A stretch of 64,000 nucleotides of DNA, from contig OZ037766.1 of assembly GCA_964035545.1 (NCBI GenBank), forward strand, positions 786,501-850,500, given 5' to 3'. Below, one piece after another: positions 24,101 to 34,097 of this stretch. The notes under the pieces are model-generated. The model was not told where the DNA came from. It did not search any database and was given only the letters and a program-made list of their open reading frames with translations. This stretch comes from Bugula neritina. Taxonomy: Eukaryota > Bryozoa > Gymnolaemata > Cheilostomatida > Bugulidae. The stretch's first letter is position 1; each line of letters begins with the position of its first letter. The translations under genes and the position numbers were made by a program.

Positions 24101-26207
24101 AGCCAGGTATGTACTGCCGGTAGTACCCTACTAGGCCCAAGAATGCGCGCAACTCAGGGAGGTCACGGGGGACAGTCCACTCCTTCACAGCCTGTACCTT
24201 CTCTGGGTCGGTAGCGACCCCATCACGGCCCACCACATGACCCAGGTACGTGACTTCCGGCTGCAAGAGTGCACACTTGGAGGGCTTCAGCTTGAGTCCA
24301 GCTGCCCGGAGGCGGTCAAAGACCTCCCGCAGACGACTGACATGAGTCGAAAAGTCTGGGGAGATGACAATGACGTCGTCCAGATAGATGAGGAGGGTCT
24401 TCCAGTGTAATCCACTGAGGACCTGCTCCATGAGCCGTTGGAAAGTTGCCGGGGCGGACGTTAGTCCAAATGGCAGTACTTTCCACTTCCAGAGCCCGTC
24501 GCGAGTAATGAATGCTGCTTTGTCCTGGGCATCAGGACTGAGAGGCACTTGCCAGTACCCGCTAAGCAGATCCAAAGTACTGAAGTACTTGCTACCCGCG
24601 AGGGCATCCAGAGACTCATCTATCCGAGGGAGAGGGTAGGCGTCTTGGATAGTAACGCTGTTGAGTCTGCGGTAGTCCACACAGAACCTCCAGCTACCAT
24701 CTTTCTTCTTGACCAGGACTACTGGAGAGCTCCACGCACCGTGGGCAGGCTCAATCAGATCCCGGTCGAGAAGATCCTGTACCTGTCGGCTCACCTCCTT
24801 CTCCTTCTCCGGGCCTAGACGCCGGGTAGGCTGCCTGATGGGAGTGGTGCCGGCTGCAAGGGGTATCTCGTGGGAGATGACCTTGGTCAGCCCCATGTCT
24901 CTATCGCCACGACTGAAGACATCACTGTATTCCGCAAGTAGTTGAGCCAGTACTTGGCGTTCAGTACTACTTGTACAGTTTCCACACGCTCCATCATACA
25001 GGTCAGCCATATGCTCCGGGACTGCTCCTCGTCTGGTGTGAAGGGGGTTCCCCTGGGTGTCGGCCACTGTCTCCAGTGCCGGACCCACATCCGCTTCCTG
25101 GATGGAGTGGTACTTCCCCACCAGTGCTCCGGCCGATAATTGGACAGGTTCCGTGAAGGGGTTGATACACTGCACGAGGAGCTCTTGCCGACCATCTAGC
25201 CGATTCAGGCTGTTTGCTAGTCGGATCGCTCCGTGCGTTCCCTCAACCACCCCCAGGTCGGCGATCCCTTTGCAGTTGACTCTGCAGCGAAGGGTCGCCT
25301 GGGATCTCCCCGGAACTGTGCAGTCCCGCACTACCTGGACTCCGCCCACCAAAGGCCTCCCGAACTTGTCGACGCAGACAAGTTCCTTCCCAGCCATCAC
25401 CACCACTGACTTCTGGAAATCCATGTGACACTGGTGTTTCTCCAGAAACGGCATTCCCAGGATGGCGTCCTCCTTCAGCTGGCTGACTATGAACGTCTCG
25501 TGAACTGCTTGATCACGGATGCGTCCAGGTAGTGAAATGATGCCGTAGAAAGGAATGCATGATCCGTCCGCCAACGTACCATGCGCACCTTCATACGGCT
25601 CGAGGCTCGCCCGCTCTCGTGCACCAAGGGTGTCAAAGAGACGCCTACTCAGCAGGTTGGTAGTGCACCCAGTATCCAGTAGGAATGTGGCAGCTTTACC
25701 CGAAATCTTTCCGGGCAGGAAGTAGCTGCTTCCATACGGCTGGGTGCTCCTGGAGCGGTCAGTCTCTGGGGGAGACACAACTTGGGTCCGCACAGCGGGC
25801 CTCCTCTTTGTCTTAGAGACAACGGGGGTTTTCTGAGGTCGGGAGGGTAGCTTGGGGTACTCTTGCGAGTAAGCTGAATCCTCTTCCACAACCTCCTCGG
25901 GCAACCCCGCGAACCGGTTCTGGAGTGGCCAGGCCGGAGGATCGGGTAGACCTTGCGGTCTCCGAGATCTCCGAGGTGCCTGCCATCCTGCTTCTTCTAG
26001 CTGCATCCGGGTCTCGAGTGACACGGCCGGAGGATCGGGTAGACCTTGCGGTCTCCGAGATCTCCGTGGCCTCTGCCACTCGGTATCGGCAGACCCTGTG
26101 GAGGTCTCTTCTTCTCCTCTTCGAGTCCTATCCCGGATGGGATTGGCGTGAGGCCCACGGTTGGCGGAAGTTACCGTGAGCCTTGGGTGTTTAAAGGCCC
26201 TTGGCCT
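21108..26207 (-). CDS. pol: Pol of Gypsy element 1 (protease, RT, RNase H, integrase)
   Basis: Read by -1 shift from gag; counted from the first GTG-like start at 26024 it is 1638 aa. Domains in order: aspartic protease with LLDTGCTTN (about 115-125); reverse transcriptase with FSTLDLLSGYWQ, LPFGLTSAPATFQ and YLDD; RNase H with LDTDASDHSVGAVL; integrase zinc domain (THKQAH then CEVC); DDE core (AVDLVGP, HTDQGAQFQS, GVVERNNRM); and a GPY/F-type module (FVGPYCVVEV). No chromodomain is visible. A long Gln/Pro-rich, poorly conserved tail follows. No internal stop, so the polyprotein appears functional. Its end overlaps the third ORF. Confidence 0.95.
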   Translation of the reverse strand, partial: RPRAFKHPRLTVTSANRGPHANPIRDRTRRGEEETSTGSADTEWQRPRRSRRPQGLPDPPAVSLETRMQLEEAGWQAPRRSRRPQGLPDPPAWPLQNRFAGLPEEVVEEDSAYSQEYPKLPSRPQKTPVVSKTKRRPAVRTQVVSPPETDRSRSTQPYGSSYFLPGKISGKAATFLLDTGCTTNLLSRRLFDTLGARERASLEPYEGAHGTLADGSCIPFYGIISLPGRIRDQAVHETFIVSQLKEDAILGMPFLEKHQCHMDFQKSVVVMAGKELVCVDKFGRPLVGGVQVVRDCTVPGRSQATLRCRVNCKGIADLGVVEGTHGAIRLANSLNRLDGRQELLVQCINPFTEPVQLSAGALVGKYHSIQEADVGPALETVADTQGNPLHTRRGAVPEHMADLYDGACGNCTSSTERQVLAQLLAEYSDVFSRGDRDMGLTKVISHEIPLAAGTTPIRQPTRRLGPEKEKEVSRQVQDLLDRDLIEPAHGAWSSPVVLVKKKDGSWRFCVDYRRLNSVTIQDAYPLPRIDESLDALAGSKYFSTLDLLSGYWQVPLSPDAQDKAAFITRDGLWKWKVLPFGLTSAPATFQRLMEQVLSGLHWKTLLIYLDDVIVISPDFSTHVSRLREVFDRLRAAGLKLKPSKCALLQPEVTYLGHVVGRDGVATDPEKVQAVKEWTVPRDLPELRAFLGLVGYYRQYIPGFAGAAQPLNRLTAKGVRWQWTQEEQQAFDHLKQRLMEAPILAYPDPAKEYILDTDASDHSVGAVLSQVQGGSEVVVAYYSKTLAAAEKNYCTTRKELLAVVKAVKHFRPYLYGKSFRLRTDHASLIWLCKRAEPSSQVARWLEILAEFSYRIEHRAGRKHGNADGMSRRPVENCKQCLHIEQRDGGPARLDVETELVEGTAYRWEHGHLRTETHQDGVQALHANPTLHQNVKELCRLQETLPGAVADIFRAKKEGRRPSEEQQRQGDVEFQLLCRRWDALKVSPDGLLMITLAADNRQQKRDRVVCPRALRRELIWDTHKQAHAGVSRVIRCLRLRWYWPGMTRDVRLRVRQCEVCQASKHGRPTETTGRRRLYAGRPWQVVAVDLVGPMPLSARGNTWILVLTDHFTRWADALAIPDATAPTVARTLDQHVFCYLGLPEQIHTDQGAQFQSQLMGDLCRIWGVNQSRTTPYHPQGNGVVERNNRMLGDALRSLLLGRGQEEWDVVLPQIMRAYRSTPHSTTQETPNFLMLGRETRVPEHLTYHVPAPESPVHEYVERLTEIMGKAHDALRAQQWQIRTEDSEEPPLYQVGDWVWMVSYRRRRGQSAKLQPKFVGPYCVVEVLANHTYRVERSGQVSVQSEQRLKPYHASPDAVGQAPPLLEPNRQPNQRGRVTRPREVEIVIRREAEQEQAALREQLEQQQRQEQQQQHAPEPPPLLGEDTPTRITGEGGDPPTVATEEQLAPPAPAPLERSQRARKPPGYLADYHIGHLGLPPPSGNPSVQGHYSSLVSKFFHPPGESLQKGTVANRNSEGTRLSELSLQNSMGIPHDRVAGKNIETRGSAICTTTNPLVTRNFKAETCNRINHKLDMGITLPGNNTTNTGISLESEPPVPESDSTVINWASLDLLESSLLTEEVDVSFGEDSLNEFLLDQDIGSVTLHDSPRLPTTHKVPYKAMPNFGDGETGLTRPLLSIVDTAMECDEVEVSRVDSPPPPAP
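26160..26207 (-). promoter_or_regulatory. -1 ribosomal frameshift cassette, gag-pol, element 1
   Basis: The pol frame opens after a TAG at 26210-26208; the gag frame ends at 26171. The only heptamer of the X XXY YYZ type in this window is T TTA AAC (26195-26189), in the gag register. After 7 nt comes a 9-bp stem, GCTCACGGT pairing with ACCGTGGGC across an 11-nt loop. Slipping by -1 enters the pol frame. Arrangement, spacing and register fit known programmed frameshift signals. Confidence 0.8.
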
Positions 26208-27076
26208 CTAGGGCAGTGCCTCCTCACATGCCCTTGCACCCCGCACCCCCAACAGGTTAGCAGAGATGGGCGGACAGGGTTGTCCCGCGAACGGGGAGCC
26301 CGCCTATCCGCCTGTTCGCTCTGCAACTTCGTCACTGTAGCCTGCAGGCCTTTCATCATGTCCATTAACATGGTGAGCTGCGTCTGCTCGAGTGATTTAG
26401 TTGCTGCGGCCGCTACTTGGGGTTTAGCAGGCAGGGCGGTCTCCTCATCGACCACCTGGCGGGCGGCGAATCTTGGTCCCTGAAGCTCCTCTACCTGGAA
26501 ATAGGCTTTACCCGTTTCCAGAGCTTCGTCCAGGCTGCCCACCTTGCTAGCCATCCAATAGCGTTGGAGGTCAGGATGATTTATACTCCGGAAAAACGCG
26601 TTGTACACCAGGCGCTGTCTTTCCGTTCCGGTAGCCTGGCTGAAAGCAGCCTGGGCCAAGCGTTCCACCACGTTGGCGTGGTCCTCCAACGATGTCCTCC
26701 TGTCCCTTCTCAGGGCCTGTAGGCGGTCAGACGCCTCCTCTGACGTCATGCCAAACCTGGCCCTTAGGGCACGTAAGATGTGTGCTTCATCGGGCCCCAG
26801 AGCGAAACTCTTGGCCCGGCCTGTCAAACAGGCCCGGAGTTGGAGGACGCGCACCGGCACTGGCCATTCAGCGATGGTGGCCACGTCCTGGAACTCCCGG
26901 ATGAATTGCTCCACATCCCCATCACCTCCAAAAGTTGGGGGACTGAGGCGGTACCTGTCACCAGGTGGCGCCTGCCCTGTCCCCTGCAACTGTCGGAGGG
27001 CTGTCACCAAAGCCTCCACAGTTAGGGTTGGTGTCGCGGCTACTCCAGGGGTCGCCTCCTCACCCCCTGGAGCCAT
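26171..27076 (-). CDS. gag: Gag of Gypsy element 1
   Basis: 301 aa. The ATG at 27076 is about 25 nt after the PBS. The central region aligns with gag of element 2 (PTFGGDGDVEQFIREFQDV against PTFTGEEEVEQFIQEFSDV) and with retrotransposon gag families. A CCHC zinc knuckle (CWGCGVQGHVRRHC) near the C-terminus is the nucleic-acid-binding part of nucleocapsid. The product assembles the virus-like particle. The frame ends at 26171 after overlapping pol by about 35 nt; the overlap holds the slippery heptamer TTTAAAC. Confidence 0.93.
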   Translation of the reverse strand: MAPGGEEATPGVAATPTLTVEALVTALRQLQGTGQAPPGDRYRLSPPTFGGDGDVEQFIREFQDVATIAEWPVPVRVLQLRACLTGRAKSFALGPDEAHILRALRARFGMTSEEASDRLQALRRDRRTSLEDHANVVERLAQAAFSQATGTERQRLVYNAFFRSINHPDLQRYWMASKVGSLDEALETGKAYFQVEELQGPRFAARQVVDEETALPAKPQVAAAATKSLEQTQLTMLMDMMKGLQATVTKLQSEQADRRAPRSRDNPVRPSLLTCWGCGVQGHVRRHCPRGQGPLNTQGSR

Positions 27077-27101
27077 CTTGTTCTTCTTACACTAGTATTC
27101 A

Positions 27102-27121
27102 GAATCCCACCGCTGCCACCA
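27102..27121 (-). other. Primer binding site, tRNA-Leu type
   Basis: One base inside the 5' LTR. The + strand reads GAATCCCACCGCTGCCACCA, the 3' end of a eukaryotic tRNA-Leu with its CCA, so the element's sense strand is complementary to that tRNA over 20 nt. Element 2 has 18 nt of the same site. Confidence 0.8.
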
Positions 27122-27122
27122 A

Positions 27123-27470
27123 TGTGATAAACTTGTGGGTTGAATGTAACTTAGTGCAGAACAAGATAGGTTGAAGTAGTAGAGTTCCAAATGTTTATTG
27201 TATTAGAAAAATAATGTCAACTTGTCCAGGCGAGCTCCAGTAGTAGACTGGCTTTACACCGTAACTCGCCTGCTTTTATATACAGCGAACAAAAGAACAT
27301 AAAACAAAGAATCTTTTGTGTGTGTGGCCCGAAGTTCGGTAGCTCCGAAATTCGGCAGGCCCGAAGATCGGGGGAACCGATCTTCGGTCAAGCCGAAATT
27401 CGGAACTCCGAATTTCGGACCCCAATTAACATTATTGAACAAAAGAGTAACCAAGGCATAATCTATCACA
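27123..27470 (-). repeat. 5' LTR of Gypsy element 1
   Basis: 348 bp. In sense orientation: TGTGATA end, an array of CCGAAnTTCGG palindromes (27328-27418), a TATA box TATATAAAA (27274-27282), an AATAAA signal, and the CA end. No difference from the other LTR was seen by eye. Confidence 0.93.
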
Positions 27471-28044
27471 GTATTTTATTTGAGGACAAATTGACTCACT
27501 TTCTTTAGGAAAAGTAAATTGTTTTGACTTAAATTTTCCTTGGTTATTTTAAAGCTTATCAAAAGTGGCCTCCTAATCTAATTTTTAGCTGAAACTAACT
27601 CAGTGTTTAAAACTAAAATGGTTTACACTTGTTACTAGTTTCACTTATTCACAAACATTATTAAATGCTATTCTAGAAATAATATGGGTTTGAATTAGTT
27701 ATAGTATAATTATAAAATGAAGTAATAATTGTTTGTCCACAGTATTTGTTTAAACTCATAACTTCATTCAAAGCATGTATTCATACAACTAGCTTACCAT
27801 GTACTGTTACAGTATTATGTAACACATGTTGACACACATTACATTCTGTTTGGATGGTGATATATTCAGTCAAGCCTTCAGCTAGCAGTTCTTGAACTTC
27901 ATAGTTGTTGCAAAATATAACTGAAGCTACTTACCAGAGTGTAAAAACTGCTGAATGAATACAAACTAATCAAAAAATTTATTTAGCACATACAATATAA
28001 TTTGAATCATAATTTAATTTTCATTCGTTATTTTCTATATTTAG

Positions 28045-28318
28045 ATTTATATGTCCGAAGATGAAAGTTTTTATTCTGCAAAAAAAGTTAACAAGACAAG
28101 ATGAACTTTTATTGGCTTTGATGAAGCTGCGTCAAGGTTTACAGTTTCAAATACTGGCTGGCCTTTTTTATATCTCTAGATTGCTAGCAAGCAAAACCTT
28201 CAAAAACACATTAGATATTTTAGCAAGAGAACTGAACAATCTAATAGTTTTTCCAACAAGAGAGAAGCTGAACATCTCTCTGAGCTTTCAAAGCCAATAT
28301 GCTACCATATATTTATAG
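28045..28318 (+). pseudogene. Transposase HTH exon of X1, truncated
   Basis: Starts at an acceptor (TATATTTAG). It reads RQDELLLALMKLRQGLQFQI and onward, typical of HTH_Tnp_4 domains that precede the DDE nuclease. It stops where the right inverted repeat begins; the three catalytic positions are absent. Confidence 0.7.
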
Positions 28319-29180
28319 TTTATTTGAAAGCTTACGTTGTGGATGTTGACTGCTATAGAAACTGACTACTATTTTCAAAATTTAAAAGGAAAACAAGTTC
28401 CTGGTGCAGAAGTGGCAGAATATGTAATACAATTTTTTTCAAGTTGAAAGTAAGAAATGGGGTCATTTCAGCATTCATAAGCTGCACATAATAGCTTATG
28501 TGTATATTTATACAGTGTGGACTTGCTATTACTGCGAGCAACAATATTACCAGCATGGGTGGTTGATTTAACCTCTTAGTAGTTCCCATGGCTTACATAC
28601 AATAAAATTCTAGTTGAATAGAATATTTACTATTGTAAAGTACAAAACAAATGACCAGAATATTTCATTTGTTAAACAGAAATTTTGTAATACTACTGTG
28701 GATTGGCTACTGTACATTAGCTAGATGTAGGCTGAGTCTACACTACCCAGCCATCCAGATGCATATACTAAAGGGCCATTCAAAAACCAGCCAATCAAAG
28801 TCATGTACCAAATTCACAGATGTTTACTGCAAGCTTCCAATGCTAAACAATAACCCATTCAAGCTGCAACAACAAATAACTACTAAGCTGGCAGTTATGT
28901 AATAATTGGCCTTAAGTTGCAAAAGTGTACCAGGTCATTTTTCTAGACATGCAATTTTTATTTGCGTTTTATAAACACTTAATTTAGACATTTTAAAAAA
29001 TCATTTCAAGAGTCATCAATTTAAGATATGAAATTAAATAATGCATGAAAAAAAAGTTGCACAACTAGCTTTTAGAAGCATGCATTTTGCAATTGAACTT
29101 GCAGAATTTTATATCAGTTACAATGGTAAGACATTGACCTGGTACACTTCGCTGATTGGCTGAGTTTTACATGGTCTATT

Positions 29181-32100
29181 GCAAAATGCATGCTTCTAAA
29201 AGCTAGTTGTGCAACTTTTTTTTCATGCATTATTTAATTTCATATCTTAAATTGATGACTCTTGAAATGATTTTTTAAAATGTCTAAATTAAGTGTTTAT
29301 AAAATGCAATTAAAAATGTCATGTCTAGAAAAATGACCTGGTACACTTTTGCAACTTAAGGCCAATTATTACATAACTGCCAGCTTAGTAGTTATTTGTT
29401 GTTGCAGATTGAATGGGTTATTGTTTAGCATTGGAAGCTTGCAGTAAACATCTGTGAATCTGGTACATGACTTTGATTGGCTGGTTTTTGAATGGCCCTT
29501 TAGTATATGCATCTGGATGGCTAAGTAGTGTAGACTCCGCCTACATCTGTCTAATGTACAGTAGCCAATCCACAGTAGTATTACAAAATTTCTGTTTACC
29601 AAATGAAATATTCTGGTCATTTGTCTTGTACTTTACAATAGTAAATATTCTATTCAACTAGAATTTTATTGTATGTGAGCCATGGGAACTACTAAGAGGT
29701 TAAATCAACCACCCATGCTAGTAATATTGTAGCTCGCAGTAATAGCAAGTCCACACCATATATACACATAAGCTATTATGTGCAGCTTATGAATGCTGAA
29801 ATGACCCCATTTCTTACCTTCAATTTGAAAAAAATTGTATTACATATTCTGCCACTTCTGCACCAGGAACTTGTTTTCCTTTTAAATTTTGAAAATAGTG
29901 GTCAGTTTCTGCAGCAGTCAACATCCACAATAAACAACGTAAGCTTTCAAATAAACTATAAATATATGAAATATTAGTGTGGAAACAATGTAATTTATTC
30001 ATTGCTATAATGAAAAATTATAAGAATATTATATAAAAGCTAGATATAGATTTCTAGTAAAATGGCACAGGTAAAAATAACACATTTTTACTTCAAATTC
30101 TAAATTTCATCAGTCACCAATGGTGGCTGTAGATTACAGAAAGCACAGCAAACTATCATAATCTTGTCTAATAGAGGTGCCAACACCAACTTCACACCTC
30201 CAGGACCATTTAAAATATTGAACTCCTTTATTCTTTTGATTGCTCTTTTGACATGGATTCGAAGGTTAGCAATCAACTTTGTTTGCAGTAACTGCATTTT
30301 AGTCATTTGCAAATGGCCTCTTTTCCCAGGTGGTATGGCCAACTTGGCTCCAGCGCCTATAAGTTCTTTTTCAATAAGAAAGCCTCTATCTGCCATAACC
30401 ACATCACCTGGGTTTATGAAGTCTAAGAACCCAGAGTCATTCACTACACACTTGTCTTAGGCTCTACCTCCCATTCCATGCGAAATAAAGCAAATAGTGC
30501 CCTTGGGTGTAATTGCAACCAAATAATTGATGGTGTTGGTCTTTTTATACTCACTCCATGTTAAAGATTGAGCCAGCTTTGATTGAGGCTTACAAATGAA
30601 TATTTCTGTGCAGTCTATAATGCACCTAATGTTAGCATATTGGCTTTGAAAGCTCAGAGGAATGTTCAGCTTCTCTCTTGTTGGAAAAACTATTAGATTG
30701 TTTAGTTCTCTTGCTAAAATATCTAATGTGTCTTTGAAGGTTTTGCTTGCTAGCAATTTAGAGATATAAAAAAGGCCAGCAAGCATTTGAAACTGTAAAT
30801 CTTGACGCAGCTTCATCAAAGCCAATAAAAGTTTATCTTGTCCTGTTAACTTTTTTTCTGAAAGTGAGAACTTTCATCTTCGGACATATAAATCTAAATA
30901 TAGTAAACAAAGAATGAAAATTAAATTATGATTGATATTATAATGTATGTGCTAAATAAATTTTGTGCTTAGTTTGTATTCATTCAGCAGTTTTTACCCT
31001 CTGGTAAGTAGCTTCAGTTATATTTTGCAAGAACTATGAAGTTCAAGAACTGCTAGTTGAAGGCTTGACCCAATATATCACCATCCAAACAGAATGTAAT
31101 GTGTGTCAACATGTGTTACATAATACTGTAACAGTACATAATAAGCTAGTTGTATGAATACATCCTTTGAATGAAGTCATGAGTTTAAACAAATACTGTG
31201 GACAAACAATTATTACTTCATTTTATAATTATACTATAACTAATTCAAACCCATATTATTTCTAGAATAGCATTTAATAATGTTTGTGAATAAGTGAAAC
31301 TAGTAACAAGTGTAAACCATTTTAGTTTTAAACACTGAGTTAGTTTCAGCTAAAAATTAGATTAGGAGGCCACTTTTGATAAGCTTTAAAATAACCAAGG
31401 AAAATTTAAGTCAAAACAATTTACTTTTCCTGGAGAAAGTGAGTCAATTTGTCCACAAATAAAAGACTGCTGCTTGTTTAAATAAAACCCAAAACTAAAT
31501 AAATCAAAGCATGCAGATGACCACTGTGGTATTTATGAATATCTTACATAAAACAACATCTTTAATAAAAAATGTATGAATGATACACTCATACTGCAAC
31601 AAATTTAATTAAAATGACAATTTTACTACACATCAAATTTAATCAATGTACAAATTTTAGCATAGTGAGACTTGCATTGTTTATTTGTAATAAACCATAG
31701 TATATCTTTGCAATAAGAAAATCATAATTTTTACCTTGCTAAAAAATAGTATAGAGTATAGAGTATAGAATTTAGTTTGCTCATCTGTAGTGGTGAAAGT
31801 TTTAAAAACTTTTACTTTTTCAATAGTTGCTTTTTGTTTAAACGTGGAACTTTTTGAGCCTTTTCTTCCAACTTTTGATTTTCGTCTATCAATAGAATGT
31901 GCAGATCTTTTTTTCTGAGTAGTTGATGATTCTGGTAACTCAGTTACTTCTGATGAAGTCTGACTATGAGGATGGCTGTCAGATGAGTTCTGTTGCTCTA
32001 TATCAGCTGACTCTGTTGAAGACGTTTTCTGTTCGCTTCTTTCACATGTTTCATTAAAACCACTGTTTTTTGTGCGTCTTACATTATATGCTTTAGTGCA

Positions 32101-33243
32101 TTGGTAACCCAAATAAAGGGTTGGAGTTGGATTTTGCTCAGTGGGCTGACCATCCTTATGATTATGATTATGATAGTCTGCTGTGCTCTCTGTAATCTAC
32201 AGCCACCATTGGTGACTGATGAAATTTAAAATTTGAAATAAAAATGTGTTATTTTTACCTGTGCCATTTTACTAGAAATCTATATCTAGCTTTTATATAA
32301 TATTCTTGTAATTTTTTCATCATAGCAATGAATAAATTACATTGTTTCCACACTAATATTTCATATATTTATAGTTTATTTGAAAGCTTACGTTGTTTAT
32401 TGTGGATGTTAACTGCTGCAGAAACTGACCACTATTTTCAAAATTTAAAAGGAAAACAAGTTCCTGGTGCAGAAGTGGCAGAATATGTAATACAATTTTT
32501 TTCAAATTGAAGGTAAGAAATGGGGTCATTTCAGCATTCATAAGCTGCACATAATAGCTTATGTGTATATTCATATAGTGTGGACTTGATATTACTGCTA
32601 GCTACAATATTACTAGCATGGGTGGTTGATTTAACCTCTTAGTAGTTCCCATGGCTCACATACAATAAAATTCTAGTTGAATAGAATATTTACTATTGTA
32701 AAGTACAAAACAAATGACCAGAATATTTCATTTGTTAAACAGAAATTTTGTAATACTACTGTGGATTGGCTACTGTACATTAGCTAGATGTAGGCGGATT
32801 CTACACTACCCAGCCATCCAGATGCATATACTAAAGGGCAATTCAAAAACCAGCCAATCAAAGTCATGTACCAAATTCACAGATGTTTACTGCAAGCTTC
32901 CAATGCTAAACAATAACCCATTCAAGCTGCAACAACAAATAACTACTAAGCTGGCAGTTATGTAATAATTGGCCTTAAGTTGCAAAAGTGTACCAGCTCA
33001 TTTTTCTAGACATGAAATTTTTAATTGCATTTTATAAACACTTAATTTAGACATTTTAAAAATTCATTTCAAGAGTCATCAATTTAAGATATGAAATTAA
33101 ATAATGCATGAAAAAAAAGTTGCACAACTAGCTTTTAGAAGCATGCATTTTGCAATTGAACTTGCAGAATTTTATATCAGTTACAATGGTAAGACATTGA
33201 CCTGGTACACTTCGCTGATTGGCTGAGTTTTACATGGTCTATT
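29181..33243 (-). mobile_element. DDE_Tnp_4-type DNA transposon X2, inverted relative to X1
   Basis: Second copy of the same transposon, head to head with X1. The left repeat (29181 to about 30110) lacks about the first 80 bp; the right repeat (about 32180-33243) ends with the same terminus as X1. The transposase lies on the - strand (30100-32151). X2 keeps the DDE part that X1 lost, while X1 keeps the N-terminal motif damaged in X2. The X1 right repeat and the X2 left repeat form a palindrome of roughly 850-bp arms around an 80-bp centre. Confidence 0.7.
30100..32151 (-). pseudogene. DDE_Tnp_4-type transposase of X2, inactivated
   Basis: Exon 1 at about 31735-32151 (Ser/Thr-rich, Lys/Arg-rich, then TKFYT); intron with donor AAG/GTAA and acceptor before 30893; exon 2 at 30100-30893. 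Exon 2 encodes the HTH (LALMKLRQDLQFQ), the first catalytic Asp in CIIDCTEIFI, the second in VVMADRGF, and a C-terminus ending LVTDEI. Lesions: altered end of exon 1, off-frame start of exon 2, an in-frame TAA at 30457-30459, and Lys where the family has the catalytic Glu (RIHVKRAIKRIK instead of RIHVER). DNA cleavage activity is therefore not expected. Confidence 0.75.
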
Positions 33244-34097
33244 AATGAAATTTCCATGTGAAACCAAATTTCTATGCAAGATTCATTCGAGTTATATAAC
33301 TGGGATATTGATTAAATTTCTTATCAAGACCAATTAAAGTTTTTAATACTTCTCTGTAGGTACACTGTGGTCCACATATATGGCAGAGCAGATATAACGA
33401 TTTATTAACCTGTCACTGAAGTCATCTCATCACAAGTTTCTAAGAAAGGGGAAATCTTCAACACCGAATGACTCATATTTCTTGAAGACATAGCTTGTAA
33501 AATATAGAAGTAAGAAAATAAACATAAACAGAACATTCCATTCCTGCAAACTTTGCAGAGAGCTTACTCTGATTGCAAAATTTAGCTGCACCACTTGCAA
33601 ATGGTCTTGGCAAGCTCTATAGAGGCTCCATTGTATTCTAGTCTTATTTGCATAATTAAAATGAGATATCTCAGATTTAATTTTGAAAACAATGGAATGG
33701 TTTTTTCCAAAGAACTGTCATATTTGATGTTAGTAAATGTGAGTGAGACTTTCAGCTGTCCCTGATCTAATTTGTATATAATGGGGTAATGCATTCCAAA
33801 AATTGTAAGGGCTGTCATGAAACTTGTACAAGCTGTCACAAGTCTTGTTTCACTTCTAATGCCAGTAAAATTTGGGCGAGGCATGCAGTTGTTCCAGTAA
33901 TTCTAATTAGCATACAATGGGGTTGTGCTATTTTTAAAATAACTGTCTGTAACAATGTAGGCTGTCCTCAATGTTAACTAATTCCGCTCTAGCTTTATAA
34001 ACTTTCCATTCTAGACATTACTATATTAGTACCAAAACAAATGCAGTATCTACTCTGCAAAGATGAAATGCATGGCGTTTTCTTGATCTGACACTGT
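33244..34097. other. Spacer between transposon X2 and unit B
   Basis: AT-rich, not shared with the duplicated units. The frames at 33582-33884 (-) and 33789-33977 (+) overlap each other and show no domain. No gene seen. Confidence 0.45.

Larger units (their letters stand above)
19685..27470 (-). mobile_element. Full-length Ty3/Gypsy LTR retrotransposon, element 1
   Basis: 7786 bp on the - strand with 348-bp LTRs starting TGTGATA and ending TATCACA. The LTRs look identical by eye and the element is flanked by GTAT on both sides. Order in the sense direction: LTR, tRNA-Leu-type PBS, gag, pol (protease, RT, RNase H, integrase) in the -1 frame, a third ORF, PPT, LTR. The interior is GC-rich and unlike the host. 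It sits in the intron of transposon X1. Intact frames and matching LTRs indicate a recent insertion. Confidence 0.95.
17895..29180 (+). mobile_element. DDE_Tnp_4-type DNA transposon X1, split by a Gypsy insertion
   Basis: Bounded by AATAGACCATGTAAAACTC at 17895 and its reverse complement ending at 29180. The inverted repeats are very long: 17895 to about 18960 mirrors about 28320-29180. The interior encodes on the + strand the N-terminal part (18982-19413) and the HTH part (28045-28310) of a transposase related to HTH_Tnp_4/DDE_Tnp_4 proteins (ISL2EU/Harbinger-like). The catalytic C-terminal half is deleted: the coding sequence runs directly into the right repeat at about 28310. A Gypsy element occupies 19685-27470 with target duplication GTAT. 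Without it the transposon is about 3.5 kb. It cannot be autonomous. Confidence 0.7.

Noticed and set aside
20250-26483. Many reading frames on both strands across Gypsy element 1
   Set aside because: They are shadows of gag, pol and the third ORF in GC-rich DNA; no domains and no conservation with the corresponding frames of element 2.
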